Counted from the first letter of the stretch, positions 35,431 to 44,797 are shown. The stretch is DNA of 64,000 bases from Salinibius halmophilus (GCF_003577475.1 NZ_QPEP01000011.1:110312-174311), one strand, 5' to 3'. Numbers and translations: made by a program. Notes: generated by a model not told the origin, from the letters alone.

Positions 35431-36211
35431 AGAGCAACTCCAGTGGTTGAGCTTCACCTTGGCTCACCAACTCAATGGATAAACGCAATTGTGGTGCCTG
35501 AGTTGGTGAGCCAGGTAGCAACGTAAGTTGGCAGCGGCTTAACCCTTCAGCGATAGTATGGCGCACCGTGGGCAGGTTTGCCGTATTGGCAATCGGGTCG
35601 TTTAGCTCGGCAAAAACAAGCGCAGAGTTATTGCAGGCTATGCCTTGCCAACTGGAAGTCGTATACAAACGGTGCAAGGTGTTGGCCGCAGGATTAAAAT
35701 TATGGCGACTCGTTAGCTCAACAAGGTTGTTCTGGTTGGCTGTTGGATCATTGGCGCAACCTGAGTCATCGGCCATGCTGTAGTCGCGCAATACCGCACC
35801 GTGATTGCCGCCTGCTAACCAGTCACTGCGCAGTAGTTCGGCATTGATTGGGCGAACAATTAAAGGTGGTTGGCCATTAATTTGGCCCAATACAGTAAAC
35901 TCGATGTCGTTATTCGTTAGTGGCTCGCAAGCGGGTTGTTGGTGTGGTGTTGCATATTGCATGACCTCTTCAGCGGGTAGCCACTGTAATAGGTCACTGT
36001 TCACTAGCACGCTGTTAGGAATAGCATTGGCTAGACGTTGTTGAAAAAACAAGTCAATTCGGTCGCTCGTTGCCACTAGGCTCAGTCTAGCTTGGTTGCT
36101 TTGATAGCTGGTGATTGGGGTAATGATAAGCGGCACGGCTGCGGCGGCTAAAATGCCAACTAGCAGAATAACAATGACAAGTTCAAGTAAGGTATACCCT
36201 AATTTGCGCAT
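35408..36211 (-). CDS. mshO: MSHA minor pilin-like protein MshO
   Basis: A 267-residue prepilin: leader MRKLG, mature start YTLLELVIVILLVGILAAAAVPLIITPITSYQ with Glu5, then a large C-terminal domain like PilW. ATG 36211 follows GGAG and gives the correct leader; upstream in-frame starts run through mshD. It overlaps mshD and mshP. Confidence 0.88.
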   Translation of the reverse strand: MRKLGYTLLELVIVILLVGILAAAAVPLIITPITSYQSNQARLSLVATSDRIDLFFQQRLANAIPNSVLVNSDLLQWLPAEEVMQYATPHQQPACEPLTNNDIEFTVLGQINGQPPLIVRPINAELLRSDWLAGGNHGAVLRDYSMADDSGCANDPTANQNNLVELTSRHNFNPAANTLHRLYTTSSWQGIACNNSALVFAELNDPIANTANLPTVRHTIAEGLSRCQLTLLPGSPTQAPQLRLSIELVSQGEAQPLELLYELYNAP

Positions 36212-36735
36212 TGCCAACGCTCCAATGCATAACGCCATCCAGTCAACGACAGAGTGCTGCCCGTTGGGTCGGTCACGGCCACTGTAATATTTAATAGTGT
36301 TGGCTGAGGGTCGCTAGTATCACTGCCCAGTGTGTTGCTGCCGTTTAGCGAAGCACTGTCATCCACCATGATATCAACTCTATATTGGGCCAAGCCTAGG
36401 CTTGTGCCATCGGCGGCAACTGGCTCACCAGTGTAGCCATTATAATCACAAACATTATCCCAGCTAGCGCGCTGATCAGCAGCTTCGGCGCGGGCAGGGC
36501 AGATTGGCAAAGTATCTATTGTGGCGCAGTTAAAGGTGTCTGGGTCATAGACGGGTTTATTCATTACCTCGCTTATTGTGTGGCTAGCAATGGCGCGGCT
36601 TTGGTTGAGTACCAGTGTTTGTGCTGACTGCAGATTTGATTGCCCTGTCAATTGCAGCAATAGCAGGGATGCACCAGACAGTACAACAATGATCAACACT
36701 AGCTCAATTAGGGTAGCGCCACGACTATTGCGCAT
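36199..36735 (-). CDS. mshD: MSHA minor pilin-like protein MshD
   Basis: A 178-residue prepilin with leader MRNSRG and mature ATLIELVLIIVVLSGASLLLLQLTGQSN. The DPDTFNCATIDTLPICPARAEAADQR segment is typical of MshD-like proteins. ATG 36735 gives the leader; the frame is open further upstream through mshC without sense. It overlaps mshC by 11 bases and mshO by 13. Confidence 0.87.
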   Translation of the reverse strand: MRNSRGATLIELVLIIVVLSGASLLLLQLTGQSNLQSAQTLVLNQSRAIASHTISEVMNKPVYDPDTFNCATIDTLPICPARAEAADQRASWDNVCDYNGYTGEPVAADGTSLGLAQYRVDIMVDDSASLNGSNTLGSDTSDPQPTLLNITVAVTDPTGSTLSLTGWRYALERWQCAN

Positions 36736-37195
36736 AACCCGTCCATCCATGCAGAGAGAAATTGCCGTCGTTGAGGGCAAAGCTCGTGGTGGGCGCAACG
36801 ACTGTGGTGAGCGTTTCAAGGTCGCTGCAGTTGTTTGCAGCATTGTTAGAATCATCGTACCAAGCTTTTTGCCAGTATACCCAGCGAATAGGTGCACCAC
36901 TAAAGGGCGTGTCGCCTGTCATGTCACTCACCGCCTGCCAACATGCGGTATTAGTGGTGCAATCTGCCGCTTGCTGTGCTTGCCAGCCGTTGTTGTTTAT
37001 CGTGATTGCGTAGGCACATTGTTGTGCCACGGCGCGTTGTTGAACTAAGCCAATGCTGGAAACGAGGAGTTGGCGAGCCGCCGGCTCGCTCATTTGTTGC
37101 GGATTGGCGATCCGAGGAACCGCCACTGCCGCAAGAATGGAAACAAGTAGGATAACAACAATTAGTTCAACTAGGGTAAAGCCCTTAACAAACAT
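36725..37195 (-). CDS. mshC: MSHA minor pilin-like protein MshC
   Basis: A 156-residue prepilin: leader MFVKG, mature FTLVELIVVILLVSILAAVAVPRIANPQQM with Glu5, then a GspH/FimT-like body. ATG 37195 is chosen for its leader; RBS is weak, so coupling to mshA (14 bases upstream) may drive it. Confidence 0.87.
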   Translation of the reverse strand: MFVKGFTLVELIVVILLVSILAAVAVPRIANPQQMSEPAARQLLVSSIGLVQQRAVAQQCAYAITINNNGWQAQQAADCTTNTACWQAVSDMTGDTPFSGAPIRWVYWQKAWYDDSNNAANNCSDLETLTTVVAPTTSFALNDGNFSLHGWTGYAQ

Positions 37196-37208
37196 TGTAT
37201 GGATCAGT

Positions 37209-37688
37209 TTAAGGTGCTGGTACTGTGCAAACCTGTGCATTAGTAGTGTTATTAGTCACCGCTCCTATACCTGAGATAACGGGCGGAGTGGTCGCGTTTG
37301 CTGCAGCCGTGTAATTAAAACACTCGGTTCCAGAGTCTAAATAAAATACAACCGTGTTAGCGGCCGCCGCGGTATCCATCGATATGCCTTCCAAATCAAT
37401 GGCTTCCTCGATTCCATCAGTTGTTGCCGCTGGATAACCATGAACCATGTCAACTGAGCCTGCTTCAAGCGTTACTGAACCTGTTGCGCCAGTCTGCCCT
37501 TCTACCAAGGCTTTCGCGTGTGCAATCGCCGAAGCAGATTTCACTGCACCAAGCGCGCTTTGAATAACCCCTTGGCGCGCATCATCTTGCAAGTTGGCAA
37601 AGCGTGGAACGGCAACGGCGGCCAAAATACCCAAAATCACAATTACCACGACCAGTTCGATAAGTGTGAAGCCTTTTTGTTGTTTCAT
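37209..37688 (-). CDS. mshA: MSHA major pilin MshA
   Basis: The 159-residue major pilin. Leader MKQQKG; mature FTLIELVVVIVILGILAAVAVPRFANLQDDAR with Glu5; alpha-beta head; two cysteines near the end (GTECFNY, AQVCTVPAP) form the typical loop. The helix-following segment (GVIQSALGAVKSASAIAHAKAL) is MshA-like. It lies after mshG with a 48-base gap that carries a CRP-like palindrome, the only real gap in the locus, as expected for a highly expressed pilin gene with its own control. GAGG precedes the ATG. Confidence 0.93.
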   Translation of the reverse strand: MKQQKGFTLIELVVVIVILGILAAVAVPRFANLQDDARQGVIQSALGAVKSASAIAHAKALVEGQTGATGSVTLEAGSVDMVHGYPAATTDGIEEAIDLEGISMDTAAAANTVVFYLDSGTECFNYTAAANATTPPVISGIGAVTNNTTNAQVCTVPAP

Positions 37689-37712
37689 ACTGAGTGCCTC
37701 TTTGTAATAAAG

Positions 37713-37728
37713 TGTGAACTAATTCACA
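37713..37728. promoter_or_regulatory. CRP-consensus palindrome upstream of mshA
   Basis: TGTGAACTAATTCACA contains TGTGA-N6-TCACA, the exact CRP core, in the gap between mshG and mshA, centred about 32 bases upstream of the mshA start. At that distance it could repress, or control a promoter placed further up in mshG. In RNA the same bases form a small hairpin that may stabilise the mshA message. Which role applies cannot be told from sequence. Confidence 0.5.
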
Positions 37729-37736
37729 GTTTAGAC

Positions 37737-38939
37737 CTAAGTTGCGGCGCTGGAAAGGTCCCAAAGCGGTAAAAATACCCCCAAGGCTAGGATGAGCACT
37801 AAAACCGCCATCACTATTACGAGTATAGGCTCAATCGACTGACTGAGATTTTTTAATTGGTAATCAACTTCCTGGTCGTAAAAATCAGCAATTTGTCGTA
37901 ATTGTTCGCCTATTTGTCCAGACTGCTCGCCCACGGCAATCATTTGCAACATTAGGTTGCTAAATAAGTTGGTGTTGGCGGCAGCGTTGATTAGGTTGTC
38001 GCCTCGTTCAATATCCTCGCGCATGCCAATAAGGTATCGGCTGATGTGGGCGTTACTTGAGGAGCGGGCAGCGATCGATATGGCCTGCAAGATTGGGATG
38101 CCGGCGTCTAACATCATGGCAAATGGCCGGGCAAAACGTGTCATGTTAATGCGGTATAAGATTTTGCCGATGATAGGCAAGCGAATGATATTGCGGTCGC
38201 GCCATAACCGCCCAGTATCCGTGGCAAAGTATTGGCGTGCAGCCACTACAGCGGCAACCAGTATTAATAGCAGCATCCACCAATAACTCAGCATAAAGTC
38301 AGAAAAACCGATCAATATTCTTGTGGCCAGTGGCAGGCCTGCATCAAATTGATCAAACAGTGCTTTAAAGCGCGGAATCACAAACAAGCTAACAATAAAA
38401 ACGGCGGCAAGAATCGAAATCATCACAAAGCTTGGATATCTAACCGCCTGTTGTACCTGCTTTTTCGTTCGCTTTTCTAGTTCTAAATGCTGCACTAATT
38501 GCTGGAAGGCTTCATCTAGCTTGCCGGTGCTCTCGCCAACACGAATCATGCCTATATAGAGTCGGCCAAAGACTTTTGGGTGGTCGGCTAAGCAAGACGA
38601 TAAACTGTTGCCTTGTTGTAATGATTGGCCAACATTCAACAGGGTTTGTTTCATATAGGCATTGTCGTGCCCATCGGCTAAGCCTCGAATTGCACTAACA
38701 ATGGGTAAGCCCGATTTCGCCAGTGCATACATTTGGCGCGAAAATAAAATAAGCTCATCAAGTGTGACCTGTTGGCGCACAGGCAAGGCTAGCTTAGTTT
38801 TGGGTTTTTTCTTCTCTAGGCTAATAGGAATGATGCCATCTTTGCGCAACGCTGAGATGGCCTGCTCTTGGCTTTCTACATCTAGCTGACCTTCATGGAG
38901 CTGGCCGTCGGCATCGCGGCCTTTATACAAAAAACTCAT
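37737..38939 (-). CDS. mshG: MSHA platform protein MshG (PilC/GspF family)
   Basis: The inner-membrane platform of the pilus machine, 400 residues. Two GspF repeats (about 65-190 and 265-390) with TLDELILFSRQMYALAKSGLPIV and NMTRFARPFAMMLDAGIPILQAI, and three membrane helices. ATG overlaps the mshE stop (ATGA). mshF, which often follows, is absent. Confidence 0.95.
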   Translation of the reverse strand: MSFLYKGRDADGQLHEGQLDVESQEQAISALRKDGIIPISLEKKKPKTKLALPVRQQVTLDELILFSRQMYALAKSGLPIVSAIRGLADGHDNAYMKQTLLNVGQSLQQGNSLSSCLADHPKVFGRLYIGMIRVGESTGKLDEAFQQLVQHLELEKRTKKQVQQAVRYPSFVMISILAAVFIVSLFVIPRFKALFDQFDAGLPLATRILIGFSDFMLSYWWMLLLILVAAVVAARQYFATDTGRLWRDRNIIRLPIIGKILYRINMTRFARPFAMMLDAGIPILQAISIAARSSSNAHISRYLIGMREDIERGDNLINAAANTNLFSNLMLQMIAVGEQSGQIGEQLRQIADFYDQEVDYQLKNLSQSIEPILVIVMAVLVLILALGVFLPLWDLSSAAT

Positions 38940-40690
38940 TCGCTGTAAGGCTCTATGCTAAGGGCATCAATCGGTTGTGGACTAACACTTACCGATGTCC
39001 CTATATCGCTTGCTAGTCGCATGACTTCATCAATGGACGTGACGCCATTCATTGCCAGTTCCAAGGCATGCTCAACTAAAGGGGTGTAAGTGCTTTGTTT
39101 AACAGCATGGTTAAAGTCGCTAATGTTTTGCTCGCGCAATGCATCCAGCATGCTTTCGTTCAATACGAGTAGCTCGTATACCCCGCGCCGACCACGGTAG
39201 CCTGTGCGCTGACAGCGCATGCAACCTGTAGCAGTGTAAAAGCTGGTGGGATTGGCATTGGGTGCAATGGCTCTTAACCAAACTCGTTGTTGGCTATCGA
39301 GCTTAGCGGGCTCACGGCAGTTATCACATAAGCAACGCACAAGCCTTTGACCTACAACGGCACGCAGCGCTGAGGCGACTAGATAGGGCTCAACACCCAT
39401 ATCAGCTAAACGCACGGCAGCCGCTTGTGCATCATTTGTGTGCATGGTGGAGAGCACTAGATGGCCAGTAAGTGAGGCCCGAATACCCATGCGTACGGTC
39501 TCTTCATCACGCATTTCACCCACTAAGAGAACATCGGGGTCGTGGCGCATGGCGCTGCGTAAAATCGATGGAAAATCTAGGCCAATTTGTGGATGTACTT
39601 GTACCTGGTTAATGCGCGGTAACCGGTACTCAATAGGGTCTTCGGCGGTGATGATCTTGCGGGTGGCGCGATTTAGTTGGTTGAGCGCTGCATACAACGT
39701 GGTGGTTTTACCACTACCGGTTGGGCCTGTTACCAAGATTAAACCATGGGGGCGTTCTATCAACTGGCTAAAGCTTTGCTGCATCGATTCCGGCATGCCA
39801 AGGCTGTTCAGGTCAAGCATGCCCGCAGATTGGTCAAGTAAACGAAGGGTCAGCGCTTCGCCGTATTGTGTAGGCATCGTGGCAACACGCACATCAACAG
39901 TATGCTTGCCAAGCTCAGTTTTAAAACGCCCATCTTGTGGTAAACGCCGTTCAGATATATCGAGGTTAGAAAGGATTTTAAACCGCATTACCATAGCACT
40001 TGCGATCTTTTTCTCTTGCATTACCTGCTCGCGTAACTGCCCGTCCACTCGCATACGTACGCGCAGCTCTTTTTCACCTGGTTCAATATGAACGTCGGAT
40101 GCTTTACTGCTGTGGGCTTCTTCTAGTATTCGTTGCACTAGCTGTACTACAGGGGCGTCGTCGTTGGTGGTGCCTCGAACAAGTTCGTCGAGGTCAAAAG
40201 CGCTGTCTTTTAATTGCCCTTCTAATGCACCGGCAAGCTCTTTTAACTGGCCTTGGTTGCGATACAGCTGATCAATAAGCGATGCCGCATCGCTCTCTCG
40301 CACCACAGCAAACTCACAGCTTACCGCTGTATTGCGAGAGATATCATCCCTAGCCGGTAAATCAGTGGGATCGGCTAACCCCACTACTAAAACGCCGTCA
40401 CGCACTTCAATGGGCACGGCACGATGACGGCGAGCAATTTGTTCCGGTAACTTTTCCGCTATATCTGAATTGACCTGCATTCTGCGCAAGTCGATAAATG
40501 GCAGCCCAAGTTTATCGGCAATAATTTGCAGAAACTCAGATTCACGCACCATGCCTAAATCAACCAGTACATTGCCGAGTCGTTTGCCTGAATGGCGCTG
40601 CTCTTCTAATGCTAGCGTCAGTTGCGCTTCCGTAATGGCGCCACGTTCAACCAATAAGTCGCCAATGCGAAGTCTGCGGTTTTCAGTCAT
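38936..40690 (-). CDS. mshE: MSHA assembly ATPase MshE
   Basis: The 584-residue PilB/GspE-type extension ATPase. Two N-terminal MshEN motifs (RIGDLLVERGAITEAQL and RLGNVLVDLGMVRESEFL, residues about 6-60) are of the type known to bind c-di-GMP in MshE. The core has Walker A GPTGSGKTTT, an Asp box, Walker B LLVGEMRDEETVRMG and a four-cysteine zinc site (CLCDNCREP, CMRCQRTGY). GGAGG precedes the ATG, which overlaps the preceding gene by 8 bases. It suggests c-di-GMP-gated pilus extension. Confidence 0.96.
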   Translation of the reverse strand: MTENRRLRIGDLLVERGAITEAQLTLALEEQRHSGKRLGNVLVDLGMVRESEFLQIIADKLGLPFIDLRRMQVNSDIAEKLPEQIARRHRAVPIEVRDGVLVVGLADPTDLPARDDISRNTAVSCEFAVVRESDAASLIDQLYRNQGQLKELAGALEGQLKDSAFDLDELVRGTTNDDAPVVQLVQRILEEAHSSKASDVHIEPGEKELRVRMRVDGQLREQVMQEKKIASAMVMRFKILSNLDISERRLPQDGRFKTELGKHTVDVRVATMPTQYGEALTLRLLDQSAGMLDLNSLGMPESMQQSFSQLIERPHGLILVTGPTGSGKTTTLYAALNQLNRATRKIITAEDPIEYRLPRINQVQVHPQIGLDFPSILRSAMRHDPDVLLVGEMRDEETVRMGIRASLTGHLVLSTMHTNDAQAAAVRLADMGVEPYLVASALRAVVGQRLVRCLCDNCREPAKLDSQQRVWLRAIAPNANPTSFYTATGCMRCQRTGYRGRRGVYELLVLNESMLDALREQNISDFNHAVKQSTYTPLVEHALELAMNGVTSIDEVMRLASDIGTSVSVSPQPIDALSIEPYSE

Positions 40691-41429
40691 CTAACGCCTC
40701 CAGCATGGCTATGGCGCGTTGCTGATACGGATTGTCTGATTCTGCAATGCGCGATAGCTGGTAACTTGCGGTCTTGATATCGTCTATTTGCAGCGCAGCA
40801 ATGGCTAATAAAATTTGCCATTCCCATGCGCTATCTGGCTTCGACGAGATTAGCTTTCTTAATGGTCGAAAGCTTTGCATGTATTGACGTTTTTGATAGT
40901 GCAGCCATGCACGTAAGGCGACAATAGCAGGGTTATCGGCTGGCCCTGCGGTAATGTCAGCAATCCAAGCTAATGCCTCATCATATTTTTGCTGGCGAGC
41001 ATCGAGCCACGCAAGGTAATAGCGCAGAATGCCGTTACTTGGTGTTTTATGAATTTGATCTTCGGCTTTGACTCTTTGAGCCACTTCGTCGTTGAGCTCG
41101 AGCAGTTCGTCGATAATCATTTTTTCAGCACGATTTCGCAGCGCAACGCCCTCAAGCTCCAAAGGTAATTGCATCTCTGGCAGGTCAAATACCTTGCTGC
41201 GATGCGCATCCAATATAGTGTGTGCGGCAGGAATATGGATTTTTTCAACAACCAAGGTGACGATGGTGGAGCGAGGTATCTTGCACCACTTCTCCATTGC
41301 ATCGGTGAACAAGTCATAGTTACTAAATGGCACTTTAGTTTTTATTTTTTCTGCCATCTCGTTGGTGATCTTGCCCGTTTCTAGTAGCAGGCGAATCACA
41401 GTTAACTGGTCTTCTTCGGTCAATGTCAT
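40683..41429 (-). CDS. Unnamed soluble TPR-like protein inside the MSHA operon
   Basis: A 248-residue protein lying where no standard msh gene is expected, between mshN and mshE, overlapping both (4 and 8 bases) and preceded by AGGAGG. No signal peptide or membrane helix. Residues about 1-95 are a helical region starting LTEEDQLTVIRLLLETGKITNEMAEKI, faintly like the helix pairs of MshEN domains. Residues about 130-245 look like three to four TPR-type helix pairs (RYYLAWLDARQQKYDEALAWI, ALRAWLHYQKRQYMQSFRPLRKLI, WEWQILLAIAALQIDDIKTASYQL). It is probably a cytoplasmic scaffold for MshE or MshN. Family not recognised. Confidence 0.8.
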   Translation of the reverse strand: MTLTEEDQLTVIRLLLETGKITNEMAEKIKTKVPFSNYDLFTDAMEKWCKIPRSTIVTLVVEKIHIPAAHTILDAHRSKVFDLPEMQLPLELEGVALRNRAEKMIIDELLELNDEVAQRVKAEDQIHKTPSNGILRYYLAWLDARQQKYDEALAWIADITAGPADNPAIVALRAWLHYQKRQYMQSFRPLRKLISSKPDSAWEWQILLAIAALQIDDIKTASYQLSRIAESDNPYQQRAIAMLEALDD

Positions 41430-42091
41430 GACGAGCCTCCTAGAAGAATTAGGCGGTTGCGAGCATATTGCTGCAGCGAACTTGGGGTATCGGTGGCGGA
41501 TAAAAACGCTTGGTAATGAAATCGAGCCGAAGAATATTGCGACAATGCTTCATATGAAATGGCCAGGCGCAAGTGCAACTCTGCAGACAAGGCTTGTGAC
41601 TGCAGCTGATTGACCACCTGTTGGTGTTCACCTAGCTGCTGCAATGCGGCTGTTTTCAGTAGTAGTGCCGCGCGGCCATTATCGCTACTTAATAAGCTAA
41701 CGACTTGTGCAAATTGACGCTCGGCAAGTGCTTGTTTGGCTTGCTCCAAGTTATTACTCGCGACCGGCTCCGAGTTATTGTTGGCCAACTGACTATCAAT
41801 TGACACTGACCGCCATGTTGGCTGTTTTAGGGTGAGCTGATGTTCAGCTTTAGGCCAATCTTCTTGAAGCGACTTAAGCGAAGTGTTTTTGGACGCTGGC
41901 AGGGTTAGGCTAAGCTGGCGGCTAACATTGGGTTCAACCATAAAACCAGCCAGCGACATCAATAGCAGGCCAAAAATTGTGACAGCTAATAAGGCCAAAA
42001 GCATATTCTTGATATAGTGAGCGCTGCTAGATTGGCCGAGGTGCGGCGCCATGGGGTGCCAACCTAGAGGCTTCATGGTTAGTTTATCCAT
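41426..42091 (-). CDS. mshN: MshN-like bitopic TPR protein
   Basis: A 221-residue protein with a cytoplasmic N-terminus (MDKLTMKPLGWHPMAP), one transmembrane helix (about 28-50) and a C-terminal periplasmic region with TPR-like repeats (QAKQALAERQFAQVVSLL, SYEALSQYSSARFHYQAF). Shorter than typical MshN, but in the canonical place after mshM. ATG 42091 overlaps mshM by 13 bases and follows a G-rich RBS; the longer upstream frame is discounted. Confidence 0.75.
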   Translation of the reverse strand: MDKLTMKPLGWHPMAPHLGQSSSAHYIKNMLLALLAVTIFGLLLMSLAGFMVEPNVSRQLSLTLPASKNTSLKSLQEDWPKAEHQLTLKQPTWRSVSIDSQLANNNSEPVASNNLEQAKQALAERQFAQVVSLLSSDNGRAALLLKTAALQQLGEHQQVVNQLQSQALSAELHLRLAISYEALSQYSSARFHYQAFLSATDTPSSLQQYARNRLILLGGSS

Positions 42092-42972
42092 AATGCGCCC
42101 CCCAGTGCGATGCCTGCGGCGGCTACTGCAAACCAAGGCCAAAGCCGTTGTTGCCAAGCTTTATGCAACGTAGTGGCACTCATGGCTGCTTTGATATGAC
42201 GTTTGCGCAATGCTCTGGCGCCTTGTGCTTGCATGCTGAGTAAGCTTTTGTCGGCGAGCAAGTTTAGTAGGCGAGGTATGCCCCGGCTTTGACGCCAGAG
42301 CATTTTGATGGCTTGGCGATGAAATATAGGATCTCCTAGGTATCCCGCCCTTTGCATACGTTTGTTTAAGTAATACTTGGTTTCACGCTCAGTTAACTTG
42401 GCGAGTCTATGGTGCCAAACGATTCGTTGTCTAATTTGGCGATACTGATGCTGAGTGAGTTGTTGCTCAATTTCAGGCTGCGCAAACAGCAATACATGCG
42501 CGAGTTTCCGGGTTTGACTCTCTAAGTTGGTCAGCAAGCGCAATGCTTCTAGGGTATCGGTTGCAAGCGCTTGCGCTTCATCAATAATGAGTACTAGGTA
42601 CTGGCCGCTTTCAGCAATTTTTACTAGCTCTGCTGATAGGTAATCCAATAACTGACTGCTATCTAGACCGCGCGTAGGCAAGGCTAACGCCTTACAAATT
42701 GCTTCGAGTAACCCTGCCTTGGTCAATAATGGGTTGGTTAACCAAACAACCCGCCACTTTTCGTTGCGTTTTAGCTGTTCAACTAAGCGAGTACACAAAA
42801 GTGTTTTGCCGGTACCCACCTCGCCCGTGACTAATAGAAAACCATCGCCTTGCTCAATGGCATTGGGCAACAGCTTTAAGCAGTGCTCGTGGTTGGGTAG
42901 GGGCACATATTGCCTAACGTCTGGTGTTAGGCTAAAGGGTTTGTATTGCAGGCCAAAGTACCCTTCGTACAT
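42079..42972 (-). CDS. mshM: MSHA protein MshM (ExeA-like AAA ATPase)
   Basis: A 297-residue ATPase. The N-terminal YEGYFGLQYKPFSLTPDVRQYV, Walker A GEVGTGKT (about residue 48), Walker B LVLIIDEAQAL and the LLTNLE sensor define the ExeA/MshM family. One C-terminal transmembrane helix (WFAVAAAGIALGGALW) closes it. It is thought to help place the secretin across peptidoglycan. It begins 5 bases after mshL. Confidence 0.93.
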   Translation of the reverse strand: MYEGYFGLQYKPFSLTPDVRQYVPLPNHEHCLKLLPNAIEQGDGFLLVTGEVGTGKTLLCTRLVEQLKRNEKWRVVWLTNPLLTKAGLLEAICKALALPTRGLDSSQLLDYLSAELVKIAESGQYLVLIIDEAQALATDTLEALRLLTNLESQTRKLAHVLLFAQPEIEQQLTQHQYRQIRQRIVWHHRLAKLTERETKYYLNKRMQRAGYLGDPIFHRQAIKMLWRQSRGIPRLLNLLADKSLLSMQAQGARALRKRHIKAAMSATTLHKAWQQRLWPWFAVAAAGIALGGALWIN

Positions 42973-42977
42973 TCTAG

Positions 42978-44468
42978 TTACCTCGCCAGCCGCTGTTGAG
43001 CTTGGCCTAGGGACTCTTCCCAGTAGGCATCTGTGGCAACGATTGGGCGCAGTAGAATCACTAAGTCATGTTGGCGCTGTGTTTGGTTTTGTTGTCTAAA
43101 TAAGGCACCAATCACAGGTAACCTTGAGAGCCAAGGGATGCCAGCTGTTTGATCCTCGTAGCGGGTTTGCAATAGACCACCAATCACCACAACTTGCTCG
43201 TTTTTAGCACGTATGATGGAGTCGGTTTCTCTAATTTGGCTACTCGCCAGCGGCAGTCGATAGTTTTGCGAGTTGACTTCAATAAGCTTGGTACGCTCCG
43301 AAACTTCTGCAACCGTTGGCCTAACATGGAGTATCACGTCACCGTTGTTGGCGACTTGCGGCGTTACATCCAGGGCAACACCAGAGAAGAATGGGGTTAA
43401 CTGAAAGTTACTCGCAGTGTCTGCATCATCGCTGCTGCCGCCGCTTACACCAGTCACATAATATTCGTCGGAACCTGCCTTGATAACGGCCTTCTGGTTG
43501 TTAAGTGTCGCAATTCTTGGGGTGGACAGTACCTGCACATCGCCTTGGGTTTCGAGCAGCTCAACAACAGTTTCAAAGTAATCGGTGTTGAGCGACAGTT
43601 GCACCACGCCATTGAGCGTTGACTCAACCAAACCATTGCCGGTGATGTCGGTGGACAATATATTGTCGCTCACATCCATCACCTGCTGCCAATCGATCCC
43701 TGTATTGTTGCCCGCCGATAAAGAAACCTCTAATACACGCGCTTCAATGACGACTTGGGTGGCTAGGCGCTTTTCAATAATTGCTAGAAGTTGCTTGGCA
43801 CGTTCGATTTGTTGTTTGCTCGCGGTCATCATTACCACGCCACTTTGGCGGTCAACAACAAGCTCACGCCCTTCGCTAGCACCAATAATCTGTCCCAGCC
43901 CTTGTTCTATAGACAGCCATACATCGTTACTTACACTGGTATCCACCTTGCTGGCTTGTTGGCTATTGGCCAGTTGTCCGGTATCCACTTGCAGTGACGC
44001 GTCACCTTGGCGACTTAAGTTGGGGTAGTTAAGGGTAAATATCTCAGTTTTGAGCTCGCCACTGTCAACGCGAAAGCCATAGCTTGTCGCCAGAGTTTCT
44101 ATGCCATATAGGTCATAAACTGCTGCAAGTGTTTGCTCAAGTGTCACGTTATTTAGGTGCAGCGTGATGAGTTGATTAACTTTATCGGGCACTACAGCGT
44201 TCACACCCGCTTGTTCGGCTAAATCAACAAAAAATACGCTGGCCGGAATGGCATTTGCGCGAACATTAAAAGTGCGCGTATTAAGCGCCGCTTGTTGTAG
44301 CGTCCAAGAATCCAGCGCCTCAGGCACTTCTGGCTGTGTAAGTGGCTGAGCAGGTTTGGGTTCAGTCGCTCGCGTAAACTCAGGTTGTAGTGTTGGTGCA
44401 GGGGTTGGCACCTGGGTGGCGCACGCGCTCAAGAGGAGCGCTAGTGTTGAAGCTGTGAGTGCTCGCAT
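42978..44468 (-). CDS. mshL: MSHA secretin MshL
   Basis: The outer-membrane secretin, 496 residues. Lipoprotein signal (LALLLSAC), STN-like domain (about 60-135: VRANAIPASVFFVDLAEQAGVNAVVPDKV), and C-terminal secretin domain with VQVLSTPRIATLNNQKAVIKAGS and the VVIGGLLQTR/PVIGALF end. The ATG at 44468 overlaps the mshK stop (TGATG) and follows GGAG; the TTG one codon earlier is less likely. Confidence 0.94.
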   Translation of the reverse strand: MRALTASTLALLLSACATQVPTPAPTLQPEFTRATEPKPAQPLTQPEVPEALDSWTLQQAALNTRTFNVRANAIPASVFFVDLAEQAGVNAVVPDKVNQLITLHLNNVTLEQTLAAVYDLYGIETLATSYGFRVDSGELKTEIFTLNYPNLSRQGDASLQVDTGQLANSQQASKVDTSVSNDVWLSIEQGLGQIIGASEGRELVVDRQSGVVMMTASKQQIERAKQLLAIIEKRLATQVVIEARVLEVSLSAGNNTGIDWQQVMDVSDNILSTDITGNGLVESTLNGVVQLSLNTDYFETVVELLETQGDVQVLSTPRIATLNNQKAVIKAGSDEYYVTGVSGGSSDDADTASNFQLTPFFSGVALDVTPQVANNGDVILHVRPTVAEVSERTKLIEVNSQNYRLPLASSQIRETDSIIRAKNEQVVVIGGLLQTRYEDQTAGIPWLSRLPVIGALFRQQNQTQRQHDLVILLRPIVATDAYWEESLGQAQQRLAR

Positions 44469-44797
44469 CAACGCGTCTCCTGTGATGGTGTAAAAATGCT
44501 TGAATCTTGCTGTTCGAGTAGCAATATTTTTTCCTGCGATTGTCTAATAATACGGATGCGATCGGGCCAAACTTCAGCGAGTTGCCAGCCGGATACGTAC
44601 TCATTTTTGCTTACCCAGCGTCCGTTTAACATGGCTCGTTTGCGCTCACCAACTATATAGATATCAGTAAGTGTAGGGTATCTAATCGGCGGTGTGGCTT
44701 GTTGTACTGGTTGAGGTTCTGGCGAAACCGGCTCGCCTTTGCTCGGTAGCATAGGGTTAATTAGCACAATGCTGGCGAGAATTAGGCTATTAAACAT
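44468..44797 (-). CDS. mshK: MSHA protein MshK (PilP-like)
   Basis: A 109-residue protein with an N-terminal signal helix (MFNSLILASIVLINPML), a proline-rich spacer and a small domain with LTDIYIVGERKRAMLNGRWVSKNEYVSGWQLAEV, the MshK/GspC-like pattern that contacts the secretin. ATG 44797 follows GAGGAG and overlaps mshJ by 8 bases. Confidence 0.85.
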   Translation of the reverse strand: MFNSLILASIVLINPMLPSKGEPVSPEPQPVQQATPPIRYPTLTDIYIVGERKRAMLNGRWVSKNEYVSGWQLAEVWPDRIRIIRQSQEKILLLEQQDSSIFTPSQETR

